The notes under the pieces are model-generated. The model was given only the letters and a program-made list of their open reading frames with translations, was not told the origin of the DNA and did no database searches. Of a stretch of DNA of 64,000 nucleotides, positions 51,535 to 61,064 are shown one piece after another. Source of the stretch: WLJO01 sp032117595 (GTDB lineage Bacteria > Actinomycetota > Acidimicrobiia > Acidimicrobiales > Ilumatobacteraceae); contig JAULYZ010000003.1 in the NCBI GenBank assembly GCA_032117595.1, positions 1-64,000 on the forward strand, in the 5' to 3' direction. Position 1 is the first letter of the stretch. Every line of letters begins with the position of its first letter. A program made the translations under genes and the position numbers.

Positions 51535-53236
51535 GATCTCCCGTGCCCGCTACCGCCAACTGTTCGGCCCCACCACCGGCGACCGCATCCGCCTCGCCGA
51601 CACGAACCTGCTCATCGAGGTGGAGCGCGACGACTGCGTCGGCGGCGACGAGGCCGTGTTCGGCGGCGGCAAGGTAATCCGTGAGTCGATGGGCCAGAGC
51701 ATCGCCACGCGCGCCGAGGGCACACCCGATGTGGTGATCACCGGTGCCGTCATCCTCGACCACTGGGGTGTGGTGAAAGCCGATGTGGGCATCCGTGACG
51801 GCCGCATCGTGGGCATCGGGCGCGCCGGCAACCCCGAGACCATGGACGGCGTGCATCCCGCACTCGTCATCGGCCCCAGCACCGAGATCGTGTCGGGCAA
51901 CGGCAAGGTGCTCACGGCCGGCGCCATCGACTGCCACGTGCACCTCATCTGCCCGCAGATCATCGACGAAGCACTCGCCTCGGGGATCACCACCCTCATC
52001 GGCGGCGGCACCGGCCCCGCCGAGGGCACCAAGGCCACCACCGTCACACCCGGCGCGTGGCACCTCGCCCGCATGCTCGAGGCCGTCGACGCCTGGCCCG
52101 TCAACGTGCTGCTGCTCGGCAAGGGCAACACCGTGTCGCACGAGGCGCTCTGGGAACAGCTGCGCGGCGGTGCCGGTGGGTTCAAGCTGCACGAGGACTG
52201 GGGAACCACACCGGCCGCCATCGATGCGTGCCTCACGGTGGCCGACGCATCGGGTGTTCAGGTGGCCATCCACACCGACACCCTCAACGAGGCCGGCTAC
52301 GTGGAGTCCACGCTCGCCGCCATCGCCGGACGCTCGATCCACACGTATCACACCGAGGGTGCAGGCGGCGGACACGCCCCCGACATCATCACCGTGGCAT
52401 CGCACCCCAACGTGCTGCCGTCGTCCACCAACCCCACGCGGCCACACACCATCAACACCCTCGCCGAGCACCTCGACATGTTGATGGTGTGCCACCACCT
52501 CAACCCGTCGGTTCCCGAGGACCTTGCGTTCGCCGAGAGCCGTATCCGTCCGTCCACCATCGCCGCCGAGGATGTGCTGCACGATCTCGGTGCCATCTCC
52601 ATCATCGGCAGCGACTCACAGGCGATGGGTCGCGTGGGCGAGGTGGTGCTGCGCACCTGGCAGACCGCCCACGTGATGAAGGAGCGCCGCGGACTGCTCA
52701 CCGGCGACACCGCAGCAGACAACCACCGCGCCCGTCGCTACGTGGCCAAGTACACGATCTGCCCGGCGGTTGCGCACGGCATCGACCACGAGGTGGGTTC
52801 GGTGGCCGTGGGCAAGCTCGCGGATCTGGTGCTGTGGGACCCACGCTTCTTCGGCGTGCGGCCCCATGTGGTGATGAAGGGCGGGATGATTGCGTGGGCG
52901 GCCATGGGCGACGCCAACGCATCGATCCCCACCCCGCAGCCGGTACTCGCCCGCCCCATGTTCGGCGCATCGGCGCGTGCCGCTGCTGCCACGAGCGTGG
53001 CCTTCGTTGCCCAGGCGGCACTCGACGACGGCCTCGTCGACCGACTCGACGTGCGCCGCCGTCTCGTTGCCTGCACCAGCACGCGCGCACTCACCAAGCA
53101 CGACCTCCCCGAGAACTCGGCAATGCCGAGCATCGAGGTGGACCCGAACACCTTCGCCGTGCGCGTGGACGGCGAACTCATCACCGAGTCGCCCGCCACC
53201 GTGCTCCCGATGGCACAGCGCTACTTCCTGTTCTGA
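51527..53236 (+). CDS. ureC: urease alpha subunit (catalytic)
   Basis: A 569-aa metal-dependent amidohydrolase, which hydrolyses urea to ammonia and carbamate with two nickel ions. Ligands visible: His137 and His139 in DCHVHLICP, carbamylated Lys220 in GFKLHEDWG, His249 in VAIHTDTLNE, His275 in YHTEGAGGGHAPD, and the Asp in SDSQAMGRVGE. The flap Cys-His is in MLMVCHHL. All active-site residues are present. ATG at 51527 (MAEISRARY) is preferred to GTG 51518. Confidence 0.97.
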   Translation: MAEISRARYRQLFGPTTGDRIRLADTNLLIEVERDDCVGGDEAVFGGGKVIRESMGQSIATRAEGTPDVVITGAVILDHWGVVKADVGIRDGRIVGIGRAGNPETMDGVHPALVIGPSTEIVSGNGKVLTAGAIDCHVHLICPQIIDEALASGITTLIGGGTGPAEGTKATTVTPGAWHLARMLEAVDAWPVNVLLLGKGNTVSHEALWEQLRGGAGGFKLHEDWGTTPAAIDACLTVADASGVQVAIHTDTLNEAGYVESTLAAIAGRSIHTYHTEGAGGGHAPDIITVASHPNVLPSSTNPTRPHTINTLAEHLDMLMVCHHLNPSVPEDLAFAESRIRPSTIAAEDVLHDLGAISIIGSDSQAMGRVGEVVLRTWQTAHVMKERRGLLTGDTAADNHRARRYVAKYTICPAVAHGIDHEVGSVAVGKLADLVLWDPRFFGVRPHVVMKGGMIAWAAMGDANASIPTPQPVLARPMFGASARAAAATSVAFVAQAALDDGLVDRLDVRRRLVACTSTRALTKHDLPENSAMPSIEVDPNTFAVRVDGELITESPATVLPMAQRYFLF

Positions 53237-53268
53237 ACCCGACCGGCCCAAGACCCACCTGCCCCACG

Positions 53269-53955
53269 ATGCCCACCGTCAACCCCGCACTGCTGCTGCT
53301 CGCCGATGCCCGCTTCCCGAGCGGCGCGCATGCGCACTCCTTCGGGGTGGAGGCCGCCCACGGTGTCGGCGACATCGTCGACCTCGACTCGCTCCACCAC
53401 TACGTGCTCGGCCGGCTCCGCAACATCGGCACCGTGGAGGCAGCGTTCGCGGCGGCCACCACGGCACGCACACTGGAGGCGCAGGTCGACTGGGCGGCGC
53501 TGGATCTCGAGCTCTCGGCACGAACGATGTCGCCGGCCCTGCTGCGTGCCTCGCGCACCCTCGGCCGTCAGTTGTTGCGGGCCGTGCGTCAGGTGTGGCC
53601 GCATCCCGCACTCGATTCCCTGCGCGCCGCGGCGGGGGCTGGTGGGCCGCTCCAGCCCATCGCACTCGGCGCAGCCGGAGCAGCAGCGGGCCTCACGCCG
53701 TACGAGACCGCGCTGTGCTCGCTGCACCATCTGGTGGGCGGCACCACCACGGCAGCAGTGCGCCTGCTGGGACTCGATCCCTTCGCCGTTGCGGCGCGCG
53801 CAGCATCGCTCACCGCCGAACTCGAACACATCGCCACGCGCTGTGCCGAACAGGCCAACCAACCGCTCGACACACTCCCCGCGGTGTCGAGCCCGCTGGC
53901 CGATGTGCTCGCCGAGCATCACGCCACCTGGGAGGTGCGTCTCTTTGCATCCTGA
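53269..53955 (+). CDS. ureF: urease accessory protein UreF
   Basis: A 228-aa all-alpha UreF, which gates the GTPase UreG during nickel delivery. It starts LLLLADARFPSGAHAHSFGVEAA, the usual UreF opening (LQLaDsaFPiGgfahS-like), and contains LTPYETALCSLHHLVGG. It lies 32 bp after ureC. Its last 11 bases overlap the TTG start of ureG. Confidence 0.9.
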   Translation: MPTVNPALLLLADARFPSGAHAHSFGVEAAHGVGDIVDLDSLHHYVLGRLRNIGTVEAAFAAATTARTLEAQVDWAALDLELSARTMSPALLRASRTLGRQLLRAVRQVWPHPALDSLRAAAGAGGPLQPIALGAAGAAAGLTPYETALCSLHHLVGGTTTAAVRLLGLDPFAVAARAASLTAELEHIATRCAEQANQPLDTLPAVSSPLADVLAEHHATWEVRLFAS

Positions 53956-54673
53956 ACACGGTCACGCTCACGACAACGGTCACGAGCACGAGCACGGGCA
54001 CCCGCATGAACACCGGGACCCGCATGAGCACGTCGATACCTCGGCAGCCGCGGGTCGCCGTCCGTTGCGCATCGGCATCGGTGGTCCGGTGGGCAGCGGC
54101 AAGACCGCGCTGGTGGCCTCGCTGTGCCGTCTCCTGCGGGACACGGTGTCCATCGTGGTGGTCACCAACGACATCTTCACCACCGAGGACGCCGAAGCGC
54201 TACGCCGCATGGCCGTGCTCGCCGATGACCGCATCGCCCCCGTGCAGACCGGGTGCTGCCCGCACACCGCCATCCGCGACGACATCTCGGCGAACCTCGA
54301 CGCCGTGGAGCAGCTCGAGGCTGCACATCCCGATGCGCGGCTCACCCTCGTGGAGAGCGGCGGCGACAACCTCACGGCGGTGTTCAGCCGCGGCCTGGTG
54401 GATCGCCAGATCTTCGTGGTGGATGTCGCCGGCGGCGACAAGGTGCCGCGCAAGGGGGGACCGGGTGTCACCACCGCCGATCTGCTGGTCATCAACAAGA
54501 CCGACCTCGCCCCGCTCGTGCGCGCCGATCTCGGGGTGATGGACCGTGATGCAAAGGCGCGTCGGGGCGAACTGCCCATCCGCTTCACCTCGCTGGTGGA
54601 GGCCGAGGGCGCACGCGCCGTCGCCGACTGGGTGCTCGCCGAGATGAGTTCCTGGCACGGAATCACCGCGTGA
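53945..54673 (+). CDS. ureG: urease accessory GTPase UreG with His-rich N-terminus
   Basis: A 242-aa nickel chaperone GTPase. P-loop is GIGGPVGSGKTALV (about 46-59), with the Cys-Pro-His nickel motif GCCPHTAIRDD, VESGGDNL and base motif NKTDLAPLV. The first 40 residues hold about 14 His in a HGHAHDNGHEHEHGHPHEH run, a nickel-storing tail as in some actinobacterial and plant UreG. The in-frame start is TTG at 53945, since no ATG or GTG precedes the His run. No ureE gene exists here, so this tail probably replaces it. Confidence 0.93.
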   Translation: MHPEHGHAHDNGHEHEHGHPHEHRDPHEHVDTSAAAGRRPLRIGIGGPVGSGKTALVASLCRLLRDTVSIVVVTNDIFTTEDAEALRRMAVLADDRIAPVQTGCCPHTAIRDDISANLDAVEQLEAAHPDARLTLVESGGDNLTAVFSRGLVDRQIFVVDVAGGDKVPRKGGPGVTTADLLVINKTDLAPLVRADLGVMDRDAKARRGELPIRFTSLVEAEGARAVADWVLAEMSSWHGITA

Positions 54674-55386
54674 GGTCGTCGAGCCGGCTCACGGTGTGTC
54701 GCTCCGCGCCCGGCACCACCGAGGCCAGCGAGTTGTGGGCCGAGGCACCGCAGCTGCTGCGCATCACCGGACGTTCCACACCCGATGGTCCGCTCACGGT
54801 CCATCTCGTGGGCGGCGCAGCGGGTCCCCTCGGCGGCGACGATTCCGAGTTCGTGCTCAACGTGGGCCCCGGCGCGCAGCTCTGCGTGCGCTCGGTTGCG
54901 GCGACACTCGCACAGCCCGGTGCACACCCGGGTGCGCCCGCCTCGCGAGCCACGGTCCGTGTGCGCGTGGCCGCCGGTGCGATGCTCGACTGGCACCCCG
55001 AACCGATCATCGCGGTAGAGGGATGCAAGCACTCGCTGCACACCGTGCTGGAGGTGGACGAGGGGGCCAGCGTGGTGTGGGGCGAGACCATCGTGTGCGG
55101 CCGTTTCGGCGAGACCACGGGTTCGCTGTGGTCGCGCCAGCGCATCGTGGTGTCGGGGAGTCCGGTGCTGGACCACGAGGTTCGCGTCGGCGAGCAGTGC
55201 ACGGGCCCGGGCTGGCACGGCACCGCGCGCCACATCTCCTCCCTCGTCCGGGTCGGGCCGCCGAGTGCTGACGCACACGCCCTGCACGGCACAACGGGCA
55301 ACGGTGCGGCGATTGCGGCGGGGGTGCGCACGGCATCGTTCGAGCCAGCACCCGGTGTGCGCATGGAGCTCGTTCTGCGCGACTGA
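54670..55386 (+). CDS. ureD: urease accessory protein UreD/UreH
   Basis: A 238-aa UreD, the scaffold that carries nickel to apourease with UreF and UreG. It has the family pattern LHTVLEVDEGASVVWGETIVCGRFGE and long beta strands. The GTG start overlaps the ureG stop codon (GTGA). It ends the ure operon; the operon order ureA-B-C-F-G-D, lacking ureE, is common in actinobacteria. Confidence 0.9.
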   Translation: MRSSSRLTVCRSAPGTTEASELWAEAPQLLRITGRSTPDGPLTVHLVGGAAGPLGGDDSEFVLNVGPGAQLCVRSVAATLAQPGAHPGAPASRATVRVRVAAGAMLDWHPEPIIAVEGCKHSLHTVLEVDEGASVVWGETIVCGRFGETTGSLWSRQRIVVSGSPVLDHEVRVGEQCTGPGWHGTARHISSLVRVGPPSADAHALHGTTGNGAAIAAGVRTASFEPAPGVRMELVLRD

Positions 55387-55466
55387 ACGCAGGGCAGGTG
55401 CAGCGCATACGCACCGTTAGCACAGCCGAAACATCGGTGAAAACGTGCTTGCGTACCGTCGGGAAC

Positions 55467-56537
55467 GTGACCAGCGCACTCTCAGGATCCATCGGTGATG
55501 GCATCGCCCGTCACCAACTGCGTGCAACACCCGAAACCTGTTTCTGGGGGTACATCGATCAGGCCGAGCCCCCGCGACTCACCGTCGACCCCGGCGATGT
55601 CGTGCACGTGGAGGCCGTCACGCACCACGCTGGTGACGCCCCCGACCTCCTCATGGACGAAGGCATCTCGTCGATCTGGGCAGCGATTGCTCCCGAGCAG
55701 CGCGGCCCGGGCGTTCACATCCTCACCGGCCCCATTCACGTGCGCGGCGCCGAGCCCGGCGACACCGTGGTGGTGCGCATCCTCGACATGAAGCCCCGTC
55801 TCCCCTACGGCTCGAACTGCGCGGCCAACTGGGGGCTGCTCTACAAGCGCTTCGACAAAGAGCGCATCACCATCTATCGCCTCGACCCGATGAAGGAGGG
55901 GCAGTTCCCCACCCTGGCGCGGCCGAGCTTCGCGTTCGACTTCACCGAGCGGGCGGTGTACGACCTGCCCGGCGTGATCAGCCCTCCCAACCCCGATGCA
56001 CGCCAGCCGTTCAGCCGAGCGGTTGCCGTACCGGTGCGCCCGCACTTCGGCGTGATGGGTGTTGCACCGGCCACGAGCGAGCGGCTCTCGTCGATTCCAC
56101 CCGGTGCATTCGGCGGCAACGTCGACAACTGGCGCATCGGGCCCGGCGCAACCGTCTGCTACCCCGTCTTCGTGCCGGGCGCGAATCTGTTCGTGGGCGA
56201 TCCGCACTTCGCACAGGGCGATGGCGAGATCTGCGGTACGGCCATCGAGGCATCCCTCGACGCCACCATCCAGATCGGCCTGCACAAGGGTTTCGGCAAC
56301 CGCACACCGTTCATCGAGACCGCCGACCAGTGGATCGTTCATGGCTTCGGTACCGACCTCGACGAGGCAATGTTCATGGCAGCCGAGGAAATGCTGTGGT
56401 TCCTGCAGACGCACATGGACCTGTCCGCCGACGATGCGTACTCACTGTCGTCGGTGGCCGTGGACTTCGGCGTCACCCAGGTGGTGGACGGCACACTCGG
56501 GTGCCACGCTGCGGTGCGCCGCGACATCTTCCTCTGA
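55467..56537 (+). CDS. fmdA: acetamidase/formamidase
   Basis: A 356-aa FmdA/AmdA-family amidase, which releases ammonia from formamide or short amides. Signature parts are FWGYIDQAEPPRLTVDPGDVVHVEAVTHHAGD, HILTGPIHVRGAEPGDTVVV and GDPHFAQGDGEICGTAIE. Start GTG at 55467 is chosen; the frame opens at GTG 55398. It is 80 bp after ureD, so the window places two ammonia-yielding enzymes side by side, fitting nitrogen scavenging. Confidence 0.9.
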   Translation: MTSALSGSIGDGIARHQLRATPETCFWGYIDQAEPPRLTVDPGDVVHVEAVTHHAGDAPDLLMDEGISSIWAAIAPEQRGPGVHILTGPIHVRGAEPGDTVVVRILDMKPRLPYGSNCAANWGLLYKRFDKERITIYRLDPMKEGQFPTLARPSFAFDFTERAVYDLPGVISPPNPDARQPFSRAVAVPVRPHFGVMGVAPATSERLSSIPPGAFGGNVDNWRIGPGATVCYPVFVPGANLFVGDPHFAQGDGEICGTAIEASLDATIQIGLHKGFGNRTPFIETADQWIVHGFGTDLDEAMFMAAEEMLWFLQTHMDLSADDAYSLSSVAVDFGVTQVVDGTLGCHAAVRRDIFL

Positions 56538-56613
56538 GGTCCCCCGCTGACACACTCGGCTGACGCGCCCGTTGCCTAGGCTCGGCCGAGGACACGCCCG
56601 AGGAGCCACGAAC

Positions 56614-57525
56614 ATGCCGATCCCCGCAGACCTCATCGGTTCGATCGTCGACTGCATGGTGGAGATCCCCACGGGGCGCGCCGGCATGGGCATGGACGCA
56701 GCACGCCGCCTCACCAAGGACTCCGGCACCGACGAGTTCTCGCACCACCCTGCGCAGTACCTGTTCAAGGATGCGCCCGATCGCATGAGCCAGGCGTCGG
56801 ACCCCGAGCAGGTGGTTGCACTCATGGATGCACACGGCATCGAGTGGGCGCTCATCGACGTGGACGCTCGACACCCCGAGCACGCCTTCGAACTGTTCGA
56901 CCGCTTCCCCGGACGGTTCTTCGGGGCCGTGGGCATCAACCCGAACTCGGGCATGAAGGGCCTGCGCGCCTTCACCTCGGCTGCACGCTCCCACCCGATG
57001 GTGCGCGCCGCGGCATTCGCTCCGTGCCTGTGCATGCCCCAGGTGGACATCGACGCGGCGCTGATGTACCCGTATTACGCAGCCTGCTGCGAACTGGGCA
57101 TCCCACTGCTGACGCTGGTGGGTGTGCCCGGACCACGGGTGCCGTTCGACTGCCAGCGACCCGAGCGACTCGACCGGGTGTGTTACGACTTCCCCGAGTT
57201 GAACATCGTGATGCGCCACGGCGGCGAACCGTGGACCGATCTCTGCGTGAAGCTGATGCTCAAGTGGCCGGGCCTCCACTACTCCACCTCGGCGTTCGCC
57301 CCCAAGCACTACCCGCGCGATGTGATCGAGTACGCCAACACCCGCGGCAGCGAGAAGTTCATCTTCGCCGGCTACTACCCCGGCTTGTCCTGGGAGCGCA
57401 TTCTGGGCGAGTTGCAGCAACTACCGCTGCGCGATCACGCGTGGGAGCCGTTCCTCTCGGGCAATGCTCGCCGGGTGTTCGGCCTGCCGCCGCGCAGTGA
57501 GTCGCGCGGCGAGTTGCGCGGTTAG
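56614..57525 (+). CDS. amidohydrolase family 2 protein (ACMSD-like fold)
   Basis: A 303-aa TIM-barrel hydrolase or decarboxylase of the Amidohydro_2 group. It has the beta-strand pattern GRFFGAVGINPNSGMKGL, LNIVMRHGGEPW (His near 208) and KFIFAGYYPGLSWERIL, ending LSGNARRVFGL. The usual N-terminal metal HxH is not visible (opening DCMVEIPTG), so the metal site may be partial. Shine-Dalgarno GAGGAG precedes the ATG at 56614. Its stop codon lies in the loop of a terminator-like hairpin. Confidence 0.82.
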   Translation: MPIPADLIGSIVDCMVEIPTGRAGMGMDAARRLTKDSGTDEFSHHPAQYLFKDAPDRMSQASDPEQVVALMDAHGIEWALIDVDARHPEHAFELFDRFPGRFFGAVGINPNSGMKGLRAFTSAARSHPMVRAAAFAPCLCMPQVDIDAALMYPYYAACCELGIPLLTLVGVPGPRVPFDCQRPERLDRVCYDFPELNIVMRHGGEPWTDLCVKLMLKWPGLHYSTSAFAPKHYPRDVIEYANTRGSEKFIFAGYYPGLSWERILGELQQLPLRDHAWEPFLSGNARRVFGLPPRSESRGELRG

Positions 57526-57564
57526 CCGCGCCAACTCGCCGAGCCGGCTCGTCAGGCCGGCTCG
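57508..57564. terminator. two consecutive hairpins between convergent genes
   Basis: The first, GGCGAGTTGCGCGG (57508-57521) with CCGCGCCAACTCGCC (57526-57540), has 14 paired bases, one bulge and loop TTAG containing the stop codon. The second, CGAGCCGGC (57540-57548) and GCCGGCTCG (57556-57564), has a 9-bp stem and 7-base loop. Together they should end transcription from both sides. Confidence 0.8.
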
Positions 57565-57576
57565 TCGTATCAACCG

Positions 57577-59520
57577 TCAGATCGCTCGCCCCACGGCGTT
57601 GCCCGTGCGGATGGCCGCCCACAGGTTGCCCGGTTCGGCCGCATCGCCCACAACGTGGATCTCGATGTCGCCCGTCGGGCTGTGCGCCGCTGCATCAGCA
57701 CCGAGCAGCGGGGCAGCAACCCGGTCGATCACCACCACGGCATCGGCCACCACGGACTCACCCGCAGCAGCATCCCACCCGGTGCGCACCGTGAGCCGAC
57801 CCGGCGCCGAACCCATGCGGTTCATCGCAGGTGTCACCACCTGCTCGGCCATGATGCGCGGCCCCACCATCTTGTGCGGCGTGAGCAGTTCCACATCCAC
57901 ACCCCAGCCCACGAACCGTTCGGCAACACCGATGGCCTCGTACGCACCGAAGCGGTCCACCACCGCAACGCGCCGCACGCCATCAGGACACTTGGTCATG
58001 CGCGCAACCTCGATGGAGGTGAACGCCTGCGCCGCCTGCACACCAGCAGTTGACACCGCATCCTCGGGTGGCCGCCCGCCGGTGGCGATCACCACCACGT
58101 CGGCCCCGATTGCCGTTGCCGTCTCGGCATCGATGCGCGTGCCCAACTGAACCTCCACACCGCGACGCACCAACTCGGCTGCGAGCCAGTCGACGCTGTC
58201 GCCGATGGGCGAACGCCCGTCGAACAAGCGTGACCATCGAATGTTCCCGCCGAGCGAATCAGATGCCTCACAGAGCACCACACGGTGTCCGCGCAGGGCG
58301 GCTACCCGGGCCGCTTCCATCCCGCTCGGGCCACCGCCCACCACCAGCACCACCCGCGGATGTGCAGCGGGCGCGTAGGCATCCACGCGATCGACCTCGA
58401 AGCCCACATCGGCGTTCACCGTGCAGGCCATCCGGCCGAGAGCGAACCCGCCGAGACATCCCTGGTTGCAGCCGAGGCACGGGCGCACCTCGTGTGCGCG
58501 TCCTGCCATGGTCTTCACCACGATGTCCGGATCCGCAATATGTGCCCGGGTCATGCCCACCATGTCGGCGAGACCGTCGGCGATCACTTCGTCGATCTCG
58601 GCGAGCGTGCGGAACCGCCCGGTGACAATGGTGGGGAGCTCGGTTGCCTTCGTGACCGGTTCGGAGGTGGGTAGTTCGTAGCCGGTTGGCTCGTGCATGG
58701 CCCCGATGATCTTGTACGGACGTCGGCACGAGCCGTAGGTGACGTTCACGTAGTCGATGAGGCCGGCATCCACCACGGCACGCACCACATCGGCGCAGTC
58801 GTCGGGCTGGAGGCCCTCCTCGGTGGCATCGGCGCCGGTTCGGATTCCCACCACGAAATCGCTGCCCACAGCACTGCGCACTGCAGTGAGCACCTCCATC
58901 GTGAGTCGCAGACGGTTCTCGAACGAACCGCCGTAGCGGTCGGTACGCAGGTTGGTGACCGGCGACATGAACTGCTGGAGCAGATAGCCGTGCGCTGCGT
59001 GCACCTCGATGCCGTGCAGGCCGCCTTCGCGTGCCCAGCCCGCCACCCGGGCGAAGCAGGCCACCATCTCCTCGATCTCGTCGATGGTCATCTCGTGCGC
59101 GGTCCACCCGTACCCGGGACTCTTCACCGCACTTGCGGACCACGGCTTGTCGTAGGGCGCCATCGGGGCACCGTCGTGGCCGAGGTGGTTGAGCTGTGCA
59201 AAGACGCGCATACCGGTGGGCTCCACTGCGTCCATCAGGCGCCGGAAATCGGCGATGCACGAGTCGTCGTGCAGTCGGAGCGTTCCGGTATCGGTGGGGT
59301 GAACGGAGGCTGCCTCCACGATGGTGAGACCCACACCACCACGCCCACGCGCAGCGTGGTACGCAATGAGGTCGTCGTTCATCCGGCCCTGACCGATGTT
59401 GGTGCCGTGCGCAGTGCGCACCACGCGGTTCTTGATGGTGAGACCGTTGATGGTGATGGGGCTCAGCGCGTACTGCAGCGATGCCGCACCCGTACCCGTA
59501 CCCGCAGTGGAGGTGTTCAT
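57577..59520 (-). CDS. NADH:flavin oxidoreductase/2,4-dienoyl-CoA reductase (FadH type)
   Basis: A 647-aa old-yellow-enzyme fusion. The N-terminal FMN TIM barrel (about 12-360) contains GLTIKNRVVRTAHGT and IEVHAAHGYLLQQFMSP. A 4Fe-4S motif lies at about 368-385 (CLGCNQGCLGG with a later Cys). The C-terminal FAD/NAD domains (about 400-647) have VVLVVGGGPSGMEAARVAALRGH. It resembles 2,4-dienoyl-CoA reductase and trimethylamine dehydrogenase. ATG at 59520 is preferred. Substrate uncertain. Confidence 0.88.
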   Translation of the reverse strand: MNTSTAGTGTGAASLQYALSPITINGLTIKNRVVRTAHGTNIGQGRMNDDLIAYHAARGRGGVGLTIVEAASVHPTDTGTLRLHDDSCIADFRRLMDAVEPTGMRVFAQLNHLGHDGAPMAPYDKPWSASAVKSPGYGWTAHEMTIDEIEEMVACFARVAGWAREGGLHGIEVHAAHGYLLQQFMSPVTNLRTDRYGGSFENRLRLTMEVLTAVRSAVGSDFVVGIRTGADATEEGLQPDDCADVVRAVVDAGLIDYVNVTYGSCRRPYKIIGAMHEPTGYELPTSEPVTKATELPTIVTGRFRTLAEIDEVIADGLADMVGMTRAHIADPDIVVKTMAGRAHEVRPCLGCNQGCLGGFALGRMACTVNADVGFEVDRVDAYAPAAHPRVVLVVGGGPSGMEAARVAALRGHRVVLCEASDSLGGNIRWSRLFDGRSPIGDSVDWLAAELVRRGVEVQLGTRIDAETATAIGADVVVIATGGRPPEDAVSTAGVQAAQAFTSIEVARMTKCPDGVRRVAVVDRFGAYEAIGVAERFVGWGVDVELLTPHKMVGPRIMAEQVVTPAMNRMGSAPGRLTVRTGWDAAAGESVVADAVVVIDRVAAPLLGADAAAHSPTGDIEIHVVGDAAEPGNLWAAIRTGNAVGRAI

Positions 59521-59570
59521 GGCTGGGCTCCCCGTTCGTCCCCGTGCCTCGGGTGCACGTGGTGCCGAGA

Positions 59571-60911
59571 TTACGACGTGGGTACCGGCATCACCGAGAT
59601 GACCGCATCCGCGACACCGGCATTCAAGTGACCCCACGTCGATCCGCTCGAGTTCGCTGCGATGGCGAGGCGCGAGTTGCCAATCATCGCGATCGACGGG
59701 CCGTACTGTGCACCGGCCTCCATTTGTGGAGTACCGAATGCGCGCACCCGAAGCGTCGCTCCATCGGGTGAGAGGCGAAGCACGTGAAGATCGGAGAATC
59801 CGAGGTTCGTCACTCCGGGCCAGTCGCCGCCCGTGAAGCCGGCGACATAGATCTGGCCATTACGCGCAACGGCAATCGATGTGTTCATGTCCGAAGCATT
59901 GGTGCCGTGACGATTCACCCAGAGCCTCGAACCGGATCGCGTGTAGCGCGAGACGAGACCGTCGCGGTTGCCGAGCGGAGCGCTGTAGCCCGGGACCGTT
60001 CCCTGGACGGCGGCTTCGGTGTAGCCCGCTGCGACCGGACTGCCACCCGGTGTCACTGCCACGGTGAGGTAACCGTCCTCGCCAACGACGCCGCTCTGTC
60101 GCACCCACTTTTGATTGCCGCGTCGGTCGAAAGCAGCAACGAACGCATCGGAGTCGCCACCCGATGTACCGCCATCCTCGATCAGCGCACCTGCGGAGCC
60201 GGCGACGAAGACCTCGCCGTAGCGGTTTGTCGCAACCCCACTGGCGTAGTCAGCGGCTGCACTTCCGATCGAACGACTCCACACGAGCTGACCGCGGCGG
60301 TTGAGCTTGGTGAGCACTGCATCGCCCGAGCCGACCGCTGTGGTCACCGAGGTTCCACCGGCCGGAAACGCTCCGTAGCTCGTGACAGCGAGGTAGATGT
60401 CGCCCGTTGGCGCAAGCGTGAGGGATCCGAGGTACTCGGCAGCGTCGGAGCCGAACTGGCGCAGCCACAGGCGTTGCCCGCGCCGGTTGAAGCGGGCCAC
60501 AAATACGTCACTCACACCTTTCAGGGCGTAGCCGGGGAACGAGCCGTACGTGGTGCCAGCAACGATGATGTCGCCGTTCGGCGCCACAGCGATGGAGGTC
60601 GACGGGAGCTCCGCGCCCGGACTGCCGAACTGCACGAGCCAACGACGGTCACCCGAGCGGTTGTAGAGCGCAAGGTACAGATCGTTCTCGCCCTCGGTGA
60701 TGTGATCGAGCCTCAGCGACTGTTCGGCGTACCCGAACACCGCCACATCACCGTTGGGCGCCACCGCCGTCGCGGCTGCGACATCGATGCCAACCGACCC
60801 GAACTGGTCGGTCCAGTACATCGATGGCCGCGCCTCGGCGGGCAACGCGGTACCGCACACCGTCGCAACGGCGACTGATGCGGCAATGGCCAAACGTCGA
60901 ACACGATTCAC
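59571..60911 (-). CDS. secreted SBBP-repeat beta-propeller protein
   Basis: A 446-aa exported protein. The GTG at 60911 has GAGAGGAG 6 bp upstream; an ATG at 60935 lacks one. A signal peptide (about 1-26, cut near AEA) is followed by about seven or eight SBBP repeats of 50 residues with the pattern VAPNGDVAVFG, NRRGQRLWLRQFGS and TAVGSGDAVLTKLNRRGQLVWSRSIGS. These form a beta-propeller. It is probably a surface or secreted protein of unknown binding partner. Confidence 0.85.
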   Translation of the reverse strand: MNRVRRLAIAASVAVATVCGTALPAEARPSMYWTDQFGSVGIDVAAATAVAPNGDVAVFGYAEQSLRLDHITEGENDLYLALYNRSGDRRWLVQFGSPGAELPSTSIAVAPNGDIIVAGTTYGSFPGYALKGVSDVFVARFNRRGQRLWLRQFGSDAAEYLGSLTLAPTGDIYLAVTSYGAFPAGGTSVTTAVGSGDAVLTKLNRRGQLVWSRSIGSAAADYASGVATNRYGEVFVAGSAGALIEDGGTSGGDSDAFVAAFDRRGNQKWVRQSGVVGEDGYLTVAVTPGGSPVAAGYTEAAVQGTVPGYSAPLGNRDGLVSRYTRSGSRLWVNRHGTNASDMNTSIAVARNGQIYVAGFTGGDWPGVTNLGFSDLHVLRLSPDGATLRVRAFGTPQMEAGAQYGPSIAMIGNSRLAIAANSSGSTWGHLNAGVADAVISVMPVPTS

Positions 60912-61064
60912 AGCGCACTCCTCTCCGATGGGCACAAGACCCGCGATCTCGAAACACCTTAGGACAGGTAGCCGAGTGCAATCTCGGTCACGGAAGTCCC
61001 ACGACTTTTCTCACATGGCCTTCGCTGACGATTCCGCATCACACCCCTCTGTCACGATCTCCCC

